DNA of 64,000 bases from Acanthochromis polyacanthus (Eukaryota > Chordata > Actinopteri > Pomacentridae). A program made the position numbers and the translations under genes. Below are positions 1 to 12,666 of the stretch, piece by piece (within the stretch, counting starts at the first letter, position 1; each line of letters starts with the position of its first letter). Under the pieces are notes generated by a model that did no database searches, was not told where the DNA came from, and worked only from the letters and a program-made list of their open reading frames with translations. Location: assembly GCF_021347895.1 (NCBI RefSeq), contig NC_067131.1, forward strand, positions 9,886,653 through 9,950,652, read 5' to 3'.

Positions 1-3000
1 GGAACGTGATCCGCACGGCTCCGTATGCGACCAGCCCGCTCCCCCCCTTCGCATTACGAGTGTCTTTCCACAGCCACTAAAGTTGCTTTTGTTCACCCCC
101 TCGGAGACGTAACTCAAGCATGAGGAAGCCGTCTGACAATGTTTGGATATCGGCAAAAATAGCCTTTTACTTAAAGGTTACGGGCCGAGGTTTATTGAGT
201 TACATGTTCATCAGCGATGGAAGGCAGAAGAGTTGAGCCATGAGAGAGCTTCGTTAATGTGTAGGTTTGTATTTCACATTTTGATGTAACCGTGATGTGG
301 AGTAGCAGGAAATGATCAATGAGCCTGTGGATAAAATGGTAGTTTTAATTTTTTTTAGTCTGAGGGAGCAATATCTAACCTCTGCAGAAAAAAATATAGG
401 ACTAATTTAAACTATAGGTTGTAATAAAATCTCAAGGTGGCATACAGAATCTCATAGAAATTTATTAGAAACGTATTTTACACTAATATTTTTTAAAGGG
501 TGCAGTCTTAAATCTGTTTATTGAAGGCTTTGCTAGTAATAACCAGTTGATCCAGAAATACATCTGTTTAAAATGTGTCTTTAAATCGTTTAATGTTCAA
601 AATGTATACAATTTATTTTACAACTTCTTATATTTGCAGAGATTAATTTAGTGAATTAATACATTACAAAATCTAACCGTACATTTTAAAGGGTGGTGCT
701 GCAAATCAAGTGATAAATGCTTGTGTGAAGATTGATTTTAAAAATTGATAAACACAAAAGAAAAGATGGAACATTTTCCCCATTTTATTTCTTTAATCTG
801 ATAATAGCTCCTCTTGTAGAGTAAAAATAGATCCTGCATTTATCAACGTCGTGCATTTTTTTTTTGTTGAAACTGTAGGTCACGGGCCAGCTACTTTATC
901 GCCTTCTTTTCTTCCTGAAGAAATGTTGGACTCTTTTTAAAATAATTTTTACGGGTTACGCTAGAGGTTACAGTATAGGGTTTCAACTTCTGTGGGAGTT
1001 GTGATCTGTTCTAATGAGAAAAAGAAAATGCAGCACCACAATGCTTTGTGTCACCCACTGAGGCTGAGAGATAGACACAGGATTAAAAAAAAAAAAAAGA
1101 AAGAAAGGAAAAAAAACAATTTCTGGACATTTCTAGGAGATAAATTTAATTTCTTTGCTATTTGGAGGTCTCCTTTGAAAACGCAATTGTAATGAACACA
1201 TTCAAAACTGGAGAATAGATTTACCCTCGGCTTCAAATAAGTCTGCGTTATCGGACTCTGTCATTCGCTCCTTCCCATTTTCGAGCTGCTAATTGATGTT
1301 TTTGATGTCGGCGAGAAAATTGAAGAAAATGTCATGTGTGAACCGGCGCGGAAGTTAATAAGATTGACTTCGTTGACTGAATTCACAATGAGCGAAGGAG
1401 AGGCGTGTAATGGGGACTGCTGCGAATTCGCCCGTCCATCTGCCGAGGGATGAAATCGACACCGAGCGCGAATGGGCCCGTAGAGGTCGATATGGAGGGA
1501 TGGAGCATTTGGGATGCCCCATCCACCTCAAAAAAAGAAGAAAAAAAAAAGCGATGTGTTTTTTTTCCTCCCTTCTTAGCAGTTGGATTTCGGTTTTGTT
1601 TTGCTACTGATTGGAGTGCATAAGCAGCTGTTTTTCCAGAGGGCTCCTGCCCCGGCCCGGGTCCAGCTTTTCTGTTGAGTCGTCTCCCAGGGCCGCCTCT
1701 TTCCTTGCTCCAAACAATACTCGTTCTTAATGCTGTTTTGAGCCTGAAAAGCCGCAGAGCTTTATAAAGGTTAGATTAAGATGTGGCTAAAAGATGCACC
1801 AATATCAGTTAGGGTCATTGCATATGCTTGGCCAATGTGTAGCAGAGCCGAAACTTAAATCCCCTTAAATAAAAGGATAGAAGCACCACCGGGGTCGCGC
1901 CATCTTGAGCCATTTATCGAGCGCTGGCCGAAAGCCAAAAGTAGATGCTTTATTTCTTATGTTCTTTCTCCTAAAGTGAACTTCCCCGAATTTTCAAATT
2001 ATTCGCGAGAATTTTGCCAGTTTTTAATCGCTCCATCATTCATTTGAAAGTATTTATTTGTCGTTAATGTTAGGTGTAATGGGTCCGGCGTTTTTAATTG
2101 GAGTACGGATTAGTTGAGTTTGGTTCAGTGCTTCTGATTATTTTTCTCAGCCTAAAGGGGACCGAGCTAAACCCCTAATACGGCCAGTACCCCTAAGCGC
2201 TCTTCCTTTTGAAGACACCAAACAAAAAAAAGAAAAAAAAAAAAGTGGCCTCTGCTAGCGTTCGGCCCTCCGAGGATCGTGGTTAAGGGACATTATTCTC
2301 AGAATAGGCAATTAATTCCGCTGGCAACGATCGGTTCGAGCTTCTTCCCCCACCGCCCCTCCAAATGCCCTCCTCTCCACCCTCCACTCGCCATTTGAAA
2401 TGCTAACACAATGAAATATTTTTCTATTGGTCCGTGTCCCTCGGCTAAGCCACCGCCGCGGGCAAAGAATTTCATCGACTGATGAGACCACAGGCATGCC
2501 CGATAAAAAGGTTAACTGTACGTGACACGCACTCCAAGTAGCCGGCGCTACCTTGAACTCTCAAGTTCTGTAACTTTTATTTGACTTTTTATTGTTAGCG
2601 AGTCCGGGCTTGTTTGGCCGCGGAAGCAGTTTTTTGTTGCCGTATTACTGAAAAATGAGAATAGCGTGACGTTTTTCTTTTTGTTCGCATAAAGCAATTT
2701 CCTTGTTTTTGACTGCGCTCTGTTTTTTTACGATGACATTTCACCGACGAGTTTCCATTGTTGGCTGATCATTTGACAGGTTGCTTTTTTGTTGTTTTTT
2801 TTATGTTAAGGAAGCACGGTTAAATCAAACGCGATGCCTTTCAGGATAGTTTTACACGTAGGGTAGTTTTTTATAGGGGGTGAGCGAGGAATCCATTTCT
2901 TAAACGGCAAAAATATTATCTGTATAGGATAATGGAATTGATTAAAACAGGTAAACAAAGGTAACTTTCATTTGAAATTATTATTATTATTATTATTATT

Positions 3001-3276
3001 TTTGTGCTAGTCCAACCTCAGTCTGGCACACATTTTGTATCCATTGTGTGGGATTTTACCATAGTCTGGCTTTGCTGTGTGAGAATAAAGAACAATCCAA
3101 GATGGCACATTTCTTCCTCTTTCAGGGGTAGGCAAGGTAGACTGCCAGAGAGTGGGAGGAGAATTCCAGGCTGTTTTCAAATTGTTAGTAAAAGATATAT
3201 GGGCACAGAATAGGTATGGCTGCTGCAATACCCCCCAACCCCATCTTTTTTCACGCACATAAACACACATGCGCGT

Positions 3277-3277
<1 letters not shown>

Positions 3278-3312
<35 letters not shown>
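3278..3312. repeat. (CA)n microsatellite
   Basis: An almost pure AC dinucleotide run, continued by imperfect CA units to about 3333. It creates spurious threonine/histidine-rich and valine/cysteine-rich reading frames on both strands. Confidence 0.95.
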
Positions 3313-3315
<3 letters not shown>

Positions 3316-3561
3316 CACCCAAACACACACACACGGAGCGCTGTGCGAGGACTGAGGCAGGTGGCTCCCCATGGCTGCAGCTTCATGACAACATGCCATT
3401 AGAAATAGCAGGCCTGTTGATCAATCCTGCCGACATGACAGCTTCGCCGCGAGGCCTGGCTCTTTGAGTGCCGACGCCGCGGCAGCTCCCTCTCCCGTTT
3501 CTCCCCACTAATTGGTGAAGGTTTCTCTTATATATGCTTGTGGCACAGGGCTTTTTTTTTC

Positions 3562-3564
<3 letters not shown>

Positions 3565-3607
<43 letters not shown>
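3565..3607. repeat. (CT)n microsatellite
   Basis: A pure CT run of about 43 bp that continues into a pyrimidine-only tract (CCT and TTC units and a second CT run) to about 3662. A homopyrimidine/homopurine mirror tract of this kind can form triplex DNA. Confidence 0.95.
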
Positions 3608-3609
<2 letters not shown>

Positions 3610-3736
3610 CTCCACCTCCTCCTCCTCCCTTTCTTCTTTTTCTCTCTCTCTCTCTCTTCTTGCTTTTTTAGCTTCCCCCACTTCTATCCATCTATCCCTC
3701 CACTAGCCATTTTTATCTCCCTCGTTCTATACTGTG

Positions 3737-3741
3737 ATATA

Positions 3742-3791
<50 letters not shown>
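3737..3791. repeat. (TA)n microsatellite
   Basis: A TA run of more than 40 bp with one G interruption near 3747, beginning about 75 bp after the CT tract. It is self-complementary and prone to cruciform formation and length change. Confidence 0.95.
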
Positions 3792-3795
<4 letters not shown>

Positions 3796-5749
3796 TAAAT
3801 ACAGTATAGATATGTAACGTATAAAATGTTTATTTTTTTTGTTTTCCATTTTACCGTTGTCACATTGGAAGCGATAACTTTGGGTGAGATATTGCAAGTG
3901 GGTTGAGTAAAGGGAGTGTGTGTGTGTGTGTGCCGCGGGCGCTGTTCGTTCTGTATTTTTTGCGGGACTTTTGGAGCTGGGATTTGACATTGACTCTAGG
4001 CAATGTGCATCAGCGTGAGATACACAATGGGGATCAACCAGAGAAAAAATTAAATCTTTGTCAGGTGAAATGAAGGAGAAACTAAGGCCTTTGATGCGGT
4101 TGCATTTTTAATTGCATGGTTTGTTTTGACAATTTAGGCAATGCTGCTAAAAATATTATATCCATAATTAAGTGACACTGTGTCATTTACATTGAAACTC
4201 TTTTTTTTCCTCCGTTGCTTTTCAGAAACAGCTGTGTAGCAGAATCCATATTTGTGTTTATTTGATTTATCACCTAATCCCTTTCTTTTCTCATCAAACA
4301 GAATTAAGTTGCAAAACGTCAAAACAATTGTCAGGAACTGGCTGCGTGTTGCTCCTGACTCCTCTCGGCACGCGGGGCTGCGTTCTAATTCCGCCAGCGT
4401 TTCGCCGGCACATCACTCTTAAACGCCACCCACTCTGAATCTCTCCCAACTAAATAAATGAGGGGGGAGATAAGCACACATTAAATGTTTAACTGTCTCG
4501 CATTTGTCATCTGTTTTACCCCTCTTAATTAAACAGACGCAGCTTAGCCCAGGCACTCCAAGTGCAGACACACACACACAGACACACACAGACACGCACA
4601 CCCTGCCTTTGAGCGCTGGAGCCTGAGCGCAAACACTGTCCTGCCGATGATTAATTTAGCCGTTAATATTTATTTTACTCAGTCCTGCTAAGTTAGTGGC
4701 TCAGTGGAGGGTGAGCCTGAGATGGAGTTTGCCGGTTCTGCAGGGCAGTTTGGTCGCAAAATCAGGAGGAAAAAATTTATTTTGGTTTAGTTTTCTTATT
4801 TTGTTGTTATTTTTGCGTTTGTCCCGTAACGCTGGTAAGGAGAGGTGAGCTTTTCTGTGGGCCAGCTGTGGGTTGTGTCTGCTTCAGTATATTGTAGTGA
4901 TACAGCGCATGTTGAAAACATTAACTACTACCTCCACCCAGTGGCACAAAATGAAAAAAAGGCAGGTGTGATTGGCAGCACACAGTATTTAATGTAGTGG
5001 GAAGACTTGCCTTAAGCGAAGAGGGGGATGTATTCACCACACAATAGTGCTGCTATCTCCCACTCTGCATTGTCTCTCTCATCGCCGACCTTATTACATG
5101 CCGTATTTGGCATGAAGAATCCCCTTCTTATCGACACTGAATTTTAATGCCAATACGCTTAGATGGCCGCCTTATTCTAGTAGTTGTTTTGACATCATAT
5201 TGCATTTTCTGAGCTCGTGTGTGTGTGTGTTGGTTTTATTATTTCTCGGTGAATCAGAAAAGAGATCTGTCTGCGCCACCGTACGCCGCTGTGCTCTCGA
5301 CTTGGTAACTATTCTGTAAAATGTGGCGCGATTGAACATTGTGTGGCACCGGTGCTTTGCTGGTTCTTGGGGCATCAGCAGACGTGGAGAAAGGGGAAAG
5401 AGAGAGCTGGAGCCCGGGCTCCGGGGTGAGCGGGAGAAGAGAGGAGAGCAGAATTGGGGGTTCCTCTGAAGCCCCCTCTCCAGATCCGAGGAGCGGAGCG
5501 GGGATCAAAGTGGCTTGTTTTATGTGGCTGGTGCAAGACTTTGAAGTCCCAGAGTCACCTACAGCACTCACTTCATCAAGTTCACTAGTGTCTTAATAGC
5601 AGATCAATAAATTTCAAAGTCAGAGAGTTAATTTGATACTAGCGCTGATGTGATCACGCTGGGCCACAGAGCTGCCTGCTCAGCTCGCTCTCGTCTCTCT
5701 CTTCCCTTCTCTCCTCCTCACCTAGATTGGACCTGTTTTAGGCTCTCAA

Positions 5750-5990
5750 CTTGAATTAAGTCGCGACGTTTGGTGCCTGTTTTCATAGACGGCCTCGCGT
5801 GAACGCTTAATCAGTGTCTGTGCTTTTGTCACAACAATTAAAAGATCATTTGTTTAATTAGAATTTAATTTCCAGCGCTCCTTCGCAGTCTTTTGAATTT
5901 TAATATCTGTATTTTGTGCCCGTATCTTTTATGTCTATATCACAAAGGCATTATTTATTAATGGGAATGACTGTGTATTAGATATTTTGA
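5750..5990. promoter_or_regulatory. Candidate conserved noncoding block (intron)
   Basis: Unique sequence with clustered homeodomain-type ATTA/TTAATTAG cores, several within 5830-5870, and no low-complexity repeat. Teleost and mammalian tcf7l2 introns are known to hold conserved enhancers. Assigning this block is inference from composition only. Confidence 0.22.
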
Positions 5991-7689
5991 TTCTGTGACA
6001 GGTTTGGCAACAAATTATTTCATCAAAATAATTATTAAAACACACAAAAAAATAGAGATACATTTTTAAAAATCTAGTTTGTCTTCCTAATTTTACTGCA
6101 TATTTAATTCTTTACTGCTCTCATGAGAGATCTTGTGAATATAAGTCCTAAATTGTACAAGTAAATTGTGCACTTTAATAGATATTTAATTAATATTTTG
6201 ACATATATAAATTAAGAAAAATATTAGGGAGTGAAATCGGAAGTTTTAAAAGTAAAACGGAACGCTGGAAAAAAGAAATTGTGATGCCGACGGCTTTTGG
6301 AGACGGGGAAGAATCGGGGAAAAAGGAGCGCTTTCTTAGGCGCGCTATTCATTTCAGAAAAAGGCAGGACCATCTGTATTTGGTGCCGTGATACCAGAGA
6401 GTCGGTGGGGCCTGGATGGGCACCTGGAGAACAAAAGGCCAATTTAGTATGTTCATCTAAGGGTTGCTAATGGTATTAGGGAGCCGGCAGGGTGGTCGGC
6501 AGGGGCCCGGCGCTCCAAGGTGAGCCCGCAGCTTGACCCCAACACTCACACCGATTCACTGGGCTGCTGGCATTAGTGCCCCACATCTGCCATTTTTTTT
6601 GTGCGACCCCATCGGCGCCTTCCCCCTTTTATTTTATGGCGTATTCTTCTGAGAGGGTGCAAACAGAAAAATAAGTTTTAATTGGACCCAAATAAGATGT
6701 TCTGTCTGGCCGTTCCTCTCTCCGAAATCAGCGAGCGGAGAAAAGTAATCAGATAATTGTGTGAGGGGGGAAAAAAAAAAAAAAGGGCAGATGCTGAGAA
6801 TTTACAATCGGTGAGAAATGTGAGAGATGTTTGATTTTTAGAATAGTGTGAAAAATACTGTGATGTCTTGGGTGAAGAAGGTGAAATGTCATTTGGTTAA
6901 TTTTTCAAGTCAGGTGCAGGTAGGGATGATTTTTGTCTATGTATAAATATATTGCTTTTTAATTATTTTTTAATTATCGGAGAAATCGGAGTGGCATTTT
7001 TTTATTGGGGAAATATTTAAAATAGTGCATTGTGCTGTGTTTGATAAAGTGTGGAGGGAGCCGTGTGTGACAGAGCGGCGGTGTTTCTGCTGTTTCTGAG
7101 GGCTGAAAGCTCCTGGACGGTGCTGAAACGCTGCAGCGGGTGGTGCTGATGCAGGCTGCCTGTGTGGTCCTCAGCGGTCGGTGCTCCGCCGGGCTCTGCC
7201 GAGAGCGCTGGAGGTCCAGGATTTTAATGAATGTTTCATGTTAAATTTAGCGCCGGCGATGTTCTCGGCGCAGCGCTTGTACATCTTCATTTTCCTTTTC
7301 TTATCTCTGCGCTCCAACAAAGGTGAAAAACCAAATCCAGATCTTATTAAAAAAAATCAAGGAGAATAAATCTGTTGTAGTTCATCAAAAGAAAAAAAAA
7401 AGAGGATGCTCTTTGAGTTAAAATTTTGTCTCCTGTCATCAAAATCGGTTGTAATTTATAAATGCGATCCTTAGAAAATGCTTAAAATTGAGTCAAAATA
7501 TTTCTATATTCCTCTCCTTTTTTTCTTGAGGTTCCTGCTGTTCATGCACCATGAAATCTTGCTTCATTAAAAGTGTATTAATCTTGTCTCGTCTCATGGG
7601 AGGTACCTTAAGATGATGTTGTGTCTTTTTCTTTAAATTGTTGGAGGAAAAAAAAAATCTTCCAGATTTGGTCCCTGTCAGTCAGAAAT

Positions 7690-7860
7690 AATTGTGTGCT
7701 TAATCTTGTCCCTGATGGATGACTTGGAGTTCAGCAATGGGCCAGCTCCAATGACAAATACAATATTAATATTCATTAACTGCTTTGACAATGCTAATTT
7801 TGATGCAGTAGTAAAGGGCCTTCCAAAGTTAGCGGCCAAAGCATCAGAGCTGAGCAAGGT
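7690..7860. promoter_or_regulatory. Candidate conserved noncoding block (intron)
   Basis: Unique, balanced-composition sequence with closely packed TTAATATTCATTAA-type homeodomain/POU-like cores and a CTTTGAC match near 7782-7788 that resembles a TCF/LEF site. It has the look of an ancient enhancer. No alignment was possible, so confidence is low. Confidence 0.27.
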
Positions 7861-8939
7861 GGCAAGATAATTTGTGCTGCTTTACTGAGCTGAAGGCTTT
7901 TAAAGTCTTAAGCAGGGGAAAAAAAGGCTAGGTACCACAAACAAAATAAAAGAGAAAGGGAAAAAGTTCAGACGCATTGGAAACCAGGACTGTGGAAGTA
8001 ATACGATCAAGAGACGGCTACAAAAATTTGACACCTCCAATGCTGCATCTTTGAGCAAATATTTTTTTTATTTAAACAAAAACTTACAACAAAAAAGGAG
8101 CATAACATGGTAAGTCAGCACATTCTCGATTTTTTTTGTTTAATCTTTTTGATCTTTTCAATTATCGCCATTTGAAGATCAATAGTAATTTTTTTCTGCT
8201 GTGGTTAAAAGGCTCACAGCGGTGGTATAGTGGATGGTCGGATCACGGCTTTAAGAGTGGGCTTCCTCTCTTCAAGCCACCAGTTGGCCGGGTTGAATTT
8301 TCTATTGCCAGCTCTCCTGAAAACCATCCACGGCTTGTATCCATTTATTTGTATTTTTGGTATTGTTTTAACTGCTGTTGTTGCCTTGTTGTCTGGCAGG
8401 TTTGTACTTTGGAGTTGGGGCTCCTTTTCCCCCCTCAGTTGTCTTAAGAGAGTTCAGGCAGGAGAGTTGGAGGTGCAAAAGCTTGCACTGCAATGACAGA
8501 CTCTTTTTGGTGATAAATGTTTGGCTTTTTTTGTCTTTTGTGTGGCTGTTTTTTCCGCTGCTTCCTACATCAAAAATTGGGGCGACCGACGGGCAGGACT
8601 TGGGGGCAACGTGGCTGCAACACCACACACCCTTTGCCCTGGATCGGAATGCTTTCTCTAGCGTTTTTTTTCCCCCTTCTTCTTCTTTTTCTGACACTTC
8701 TTCTGCCCGGCGTTTGTGTTTTTGATTTTGCATTTAATTTAGTGTGACTAGCGGTGAATGGAGCGTGGCTAGTTTTGGGGATTAATGACATGACGAGAGA
8801 CACCCCGCTGCTTGAGTTTAGCCAAGTTAGGGCAACTCCTATAGACGGCACTCCACTACCTTTATGTCTGCCAAGCCGCTGAATGAAAGCCTTTTCTTTC
8901 TCTCCCTCTTTTTGTTGTTCTTTCAACTTATCAAAGAAA

Positions 8940-9240
8940 GAGAGATGGACACAAAAGAGCTTATTAGGGGGGATATGAAGATGGGCGAGGGGGAAAGAGG
9001 GAGTCCCGGTCGGACGCGGAGAAGAGCAGCGCAGCCTGAGTGCGCGTTTAGATGCGTGAGGTGGCTGCGAGTGAACAGCCAGCCCAGCCTGGCCGCCCGC
9101 TCGCTGGTCCTCTGCGCTCTGGGACCCTGAAGAGCCACCGTCCTAAGTCGCTCCAGCGTAGCCTTGGCTCTCGCCCGGTCCTCCGGCCGCTGTCTTATCG
9201 GCTTAACCCATCGGGCTTTAGCGAGGGGCTGCTGTAGATG
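8940..9240 (+). promoter_or_regulatory. Candidate internal promoter A of tcf7l2 (GC-rich)
   Basis: Inside an AT-rich intron the sequence turns GC-rich and CpG-rich, most clearly from about 9000 to 9225, with many CGG, GCG and CCG triplets and no TATA box. This is the usual composition of a CpG-island promoter. It ends directly before a potential first exon with a strong donor at 9376. I infer a promoter from composition plus position; no start-site evidence is available. Confidence 0.35.
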
Positions 9241-9375
9241 AGGTGCTGCCCCCCAGTGGATTAGTGGCTGACATGGTGGTGGGAGTCTGCTTGGAGTCTG
9301 TGCACTACCATGAGTGCCAGCATGCTTGTTTTAACCAGGAACCGAGCAGCATCCCAAATACAGCTCTTTTAAATG
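9241..9375 (+). other. tcf7l2: Candidate alternative first exon A of tcf7l2 (N-truncated isoform)
   Basis: The segment follows the GC-rich block and ends in ATG|GTAAGA, a strong splice donor, with the ATG at 9373-9375 as the last codon. An in-frame TAA lies directly before it at 9370-9372. The next known exon (18317) begins in phase 0 with TCT AAT AAG, so splicing would give a protein starting M-SNKVPVV and lacking the beta-catenin-binding domain. Earlier ATGs (for example 9272) open a 35-codon frame in a different phase that would stop soon after the junction, so they would act as upstream ORFs. In mouse an internal intronic promoter of Tcf7l2, activated by Vax2, is known to make dominant-negative dnTcf7l2. 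Whether this exon or the one at 12667 is the counterpart is open. The left boundary is uncertain. Confidence 0.38.
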
Positions 9376-12300
9376 GTAAGACTTTTCAACATTTTAATTA
9401 CAGCTGTGTTTTATTTCCTCGCGCTTGTTTAACTTTAAATATTACATTGCGATTGAATTTATTCATGGCTATTTTTCTGGGCTCCGTTTGGCAATTTATA
9501 CCACTTATGTTGCTAAGTGACAGATTGACAATTTGGATAATGAAAGGCACTGTTTGATTGCTTTGTCCTGACAGCCTGACAGGGGTGTATTATTCTAAGA
9601 CATCAAACTAAATATCATCATTGCTTATTGTGTGGTAAAACACAATTATACTAAATCAGATTAATACTAGACATTGTTTAGACTGAGTCAGTTTCAAATA
9701 TATATTGGATTAAGATTTAAATTTAAGGGAGTTTGATCGTTGCTGTCATCTGCTGTGCCTCCTCTGCTTCTGTTAGTCTTTTATAAATCAGCATTACTAT
9801 TTAATTAGTATTTTGCGTATTCTTTTGCATTTCCTGTCTAAAATTGTTACATATTTGTATTTTTTAGTCAAATATAGTTTTTGTAAATACTATAATTATG
9901 CTGTAATTATTCTATCAAATGCTAGAAGAAGAGAAGCAAGACTTTGAAGTTGTGCGTTAATAGTAAAAAAAAAATTCCCCTGCTGTTTTGTGTAATTGTT
10001 CACATTTACGAGCGAAAACAACGGCTTGGTAAAGGTCATAGGTTGTTCCGTTTCCTTGTTTTGTCAAAGTTTTTGTTCCTTTTGTTTTTTGTTGTTTTGC
10101 TTTTTTTTTTCCCCTCGCACACTTTTGGGTCTCGTGCGAACATCTCAGACAGTGGAGTATTTTTTTTTTTATCCCCCCTCTGCTCTCTTGTGTCGTGGCG
10201 TTGATGCCATTGTGGCTGGGTGATTGGGAGCTGTCCATCACTCGCTGGCGAACTGGCAGTTTACTTAAGAAAGTGCACGTGGGACAAAAGGAGATGGCAG
10301 GAGTGTGGCAGGGCGGCTGAATGGAGGGAGGGCAGGCAATTAGCCACCGCCTTGTCGGAGCTCTTTTACTTGTCAAGCTGGAGCCCCGGCGCTATTGTCC
10401 AAGTTGTGTAAAGGACATTCCCAGGGCTTTGTTTTGGCTTTAAGGGCCTCAGGACTGCCTGCTGCAGGCCAAGGGAAGAGCAGGGTCCTAACAGCGACAG
10501 CGAGTACAGGAGGAAAAAGGAAAGCAATAGCGTATTAAGAGGAAAAACAAAGTTTTTAATTGTTTATGTTGCCAACTTTTAAAAAAAATCATCTTAATAC
10601 AGCTGAGAAATGTGGATGCTTTTCTCCTTTTGGCTTCACTTTTAAGATATTTTTCCCACCTAGATTTCAGTATTTCTTTAAGGTGCTTGATTCTTCTTCA
10701 TTATTTTTCTTCACTGCCATTCATTAGGCTGTATTAAAAATATATTAAATGTTACTGTGCTTGAATGGCAATAATTTATTCAATAAATATTTAATTTGTC
10801 ATGGTCATTAGTCAGGTTCAGGTAGTTAAAGATGATAAAAGATCATTAAAGAATGACAAGTCTAGTTAATTATAGAATGGAAGAATTAAAATAGCTGTCA
10901 CATTTAGGACAGTTTATTCTGCCGTCAGATGTTTTGTGATAATTTAATACCTGCTGTGAAAAATTAATTCTCTTTATTCTGTGACGTTTTTCAAATTTGT
11001 GTTTTCTATACATTAATATATATAGGATTAAATGTTTAATGTGGAAACATTCTTTTTGGAATTTTAGAAGGAAAATAATATTTTAAAATGTTTTAATATT
11101 TTATTTGGTTGAATTGTATATTTTTTTACATTTTAGGAATATTTTTAGTATTCACACATATTATAAAAATAATAATTTCGACAAATCAAAAGTGCTGCTT
11201 GAAGGAATTCCCCTTTTGATGCATCTTGTCTGCACTGATCTTTTCAATCTCTTTGCGCTTGTTGGAAGAAAAAAAAAAAGGAAACAAATCATCCTGACAT
11301 CATGAAGCTCATAGTTTGATTTTAGCATTCAGTAGGAATAATGGCTTTTGACGGTGAAATAGTTGCGGAGAAAAAGAAAATAGGGAGAAGAGGGCGGCAA
11401 GGAGGGGGCTCGAGGCCTTGTTCACATGAACCTTGAATGGAGTTGGGGGTGAGGGAGGGAGTTGAGAGAAGAATTGTTCTGCACTCTGAGGTATTGTTTG
11501 GGAAGAAAAGAATAAGAGGAGAGCGTGGAGGGGGAAAAAAATAAAGAGAGAGAACGCGACGAAAGGTGCCACGTCCGTGTCAGAGTGAGGACTTTCTCTC
11601 CTTGGTTTCCTCCCCCCTGGAAAGCGGGTATGAAGAGGGGACTGTCAGCATCACACAGATAAAGTGACTGTTGGCCACACTTTGCTGAGCCTGCCCTCCC
11701 TTTGTGGATGTTGTTGTGTCTTGTTCCTTTTTTTTTTTTTTCCTTCTTTCCTCTTCTATCTCTCTCCCTTCTCCTGCTCTCTCCTCTTTGTCTCCATCTC
11801 TCGCTTTGCTCGCTTTACCTTGTAGCCAAAGCTTTTCAAGCTGCCAGTTCGTCTCTGGGCATCCTGGAGGCACAGCAGAGCCCACACACATACACACACA
11901 TACTCTTAAGAAACACATACACAGACCCAGCGTACAGCAGGGATTTGGGTAATAACTGTTTTTTCTGTGCGTGCATGTGTGTGTGTGTGTTTGTGAGTAT
12001 TTTTTTTTCTGGAGTATTGCTAGTGGGAAGACTACTGCAGTGCTGAAAAGCTGCTCACAGTAATTTTTTCCTTCTCTCTGTCCACATTCTGGCGCTTCAC
12101 TTCTTGTACTTCTTGTCACCGGCATCAAAACTTTCACTGAGAAAGAAGAGGAGACTGCTGGCTGCTAAGAGCAAGGGCTGCTGTGGTTAGAGTGAAGGAT
12201 TTTGGGGGATTTTTTTTTCTTACCAAAAAAAAAATACAAGGATGGTAGTGGGTGGTGGGTGAGGAGGATTGTGGTGACTGTGTGTGTGTGAGTGTGTGTC

Positions 12301-12389
12301 TATGGGCAAACTAGGCCTCAGACCCTGAGCTAAGAGATATGTACACTAATGTCTAAACCTGGGGGAACAATGGTCAGCTGGCTGCGGCA
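9376..12389 (+). other. tcf7l2: Intron between candidate first exons A and B
   Basis: No coding exon seen. The first 300 bases and 10550-11110 are unique AT-rich sequence with many TTAAT/ATTAA cores. The rest has pyrimidine tracts (11727-11810), short CA/TG runs and homopolymer T. Confidence 0.5.
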
Positions 12390-12666
12390 CCAAGTGCAAA
12401 GAGAGGGGGGGGGACGATAAGCTAAACACCGCGCCGCCACTTCACCACACCACACATGCCCGGTGCAGCACACTCGGTGGAGGAAGGAGCCAAGACAGAA
12501 ACAGACAAAGAAGGAGGAGAAGTGGAGGAAAGGAGCGGCCAAAGGAAGCGAGAGGGCTTCTCCCCGGCGTAGACAGAGGGGGGGGGGGGGAGCTGGGGGG
12601 GGCCAGGTGGAAGAAGAAGGAGGAGGAGGAGGAGGAGACGGGGGCGGGGGTGGGACCGAGGGGGTC
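12390..12666 (+). promoter_or_regulatory. Candidate internal promoter/leader B of tcf7l2 (GC-rich, poly-G)
   Basis: A strongly G-rich, CpG-containing block with a G10 run at about 12581-12590 and GGA/GGGG repeats to 12660, directly upstream of the ATG at 12667. Runs of three or more G at this density can form G-quadruplexes in DNA or in the leader RNA. An in-frame upstream ATG at 12463 would add 68 low-complexity residues. The later ATG is preferred because the peptide after it looks like ordinary protein. Confidence 0.4.

Larger units (their letters stand above)
1..8940 (+). other. tcf7l2: tcf7l2 large intron, 5' part (no exon seen)
   Basis: I find no exon here. The TCF7L2 segments expected just upstream of the 18317 exon (the YLQMKWPLLD and SPSPAHIV peptides) are not encoded anywhere in this stretch, so the window probably opens inside the intron that precedes that exon. 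The sequence is mostly AT-rich and non-repetitive, with CA, CT and TA microsatellites at 3.2-3.8 kb. Several AT-rich blocks dense in TAAT/ATTA cores resemble conserved noncoding elements, but I cannot test conservation. Confidence 0.6.

Noticed and set aside
2244..2262. KWPLL-like translation reminiscent of the TCF7L2 YLQMKWPLLD exon
   Set aside because: The preceding bases are a poly(A) tract with no acceptor and none of the flanking residues match, so it is a chance five-residue hit.
3007..3990. Several overlapping frames rich in Cys/Val, Ser/Leu or Ile/Tyr
   Set aside because: Translations of CA, CT and TA microsatellites.
6463..6520. Exon-like stretch ending in CCAAG|GTGAGC
   Set aside because: A good donor, but the open frame would join the 18317 exon out of phase and there is no clear promoter signature. 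The evidence is weaker than for the two candidates kept.
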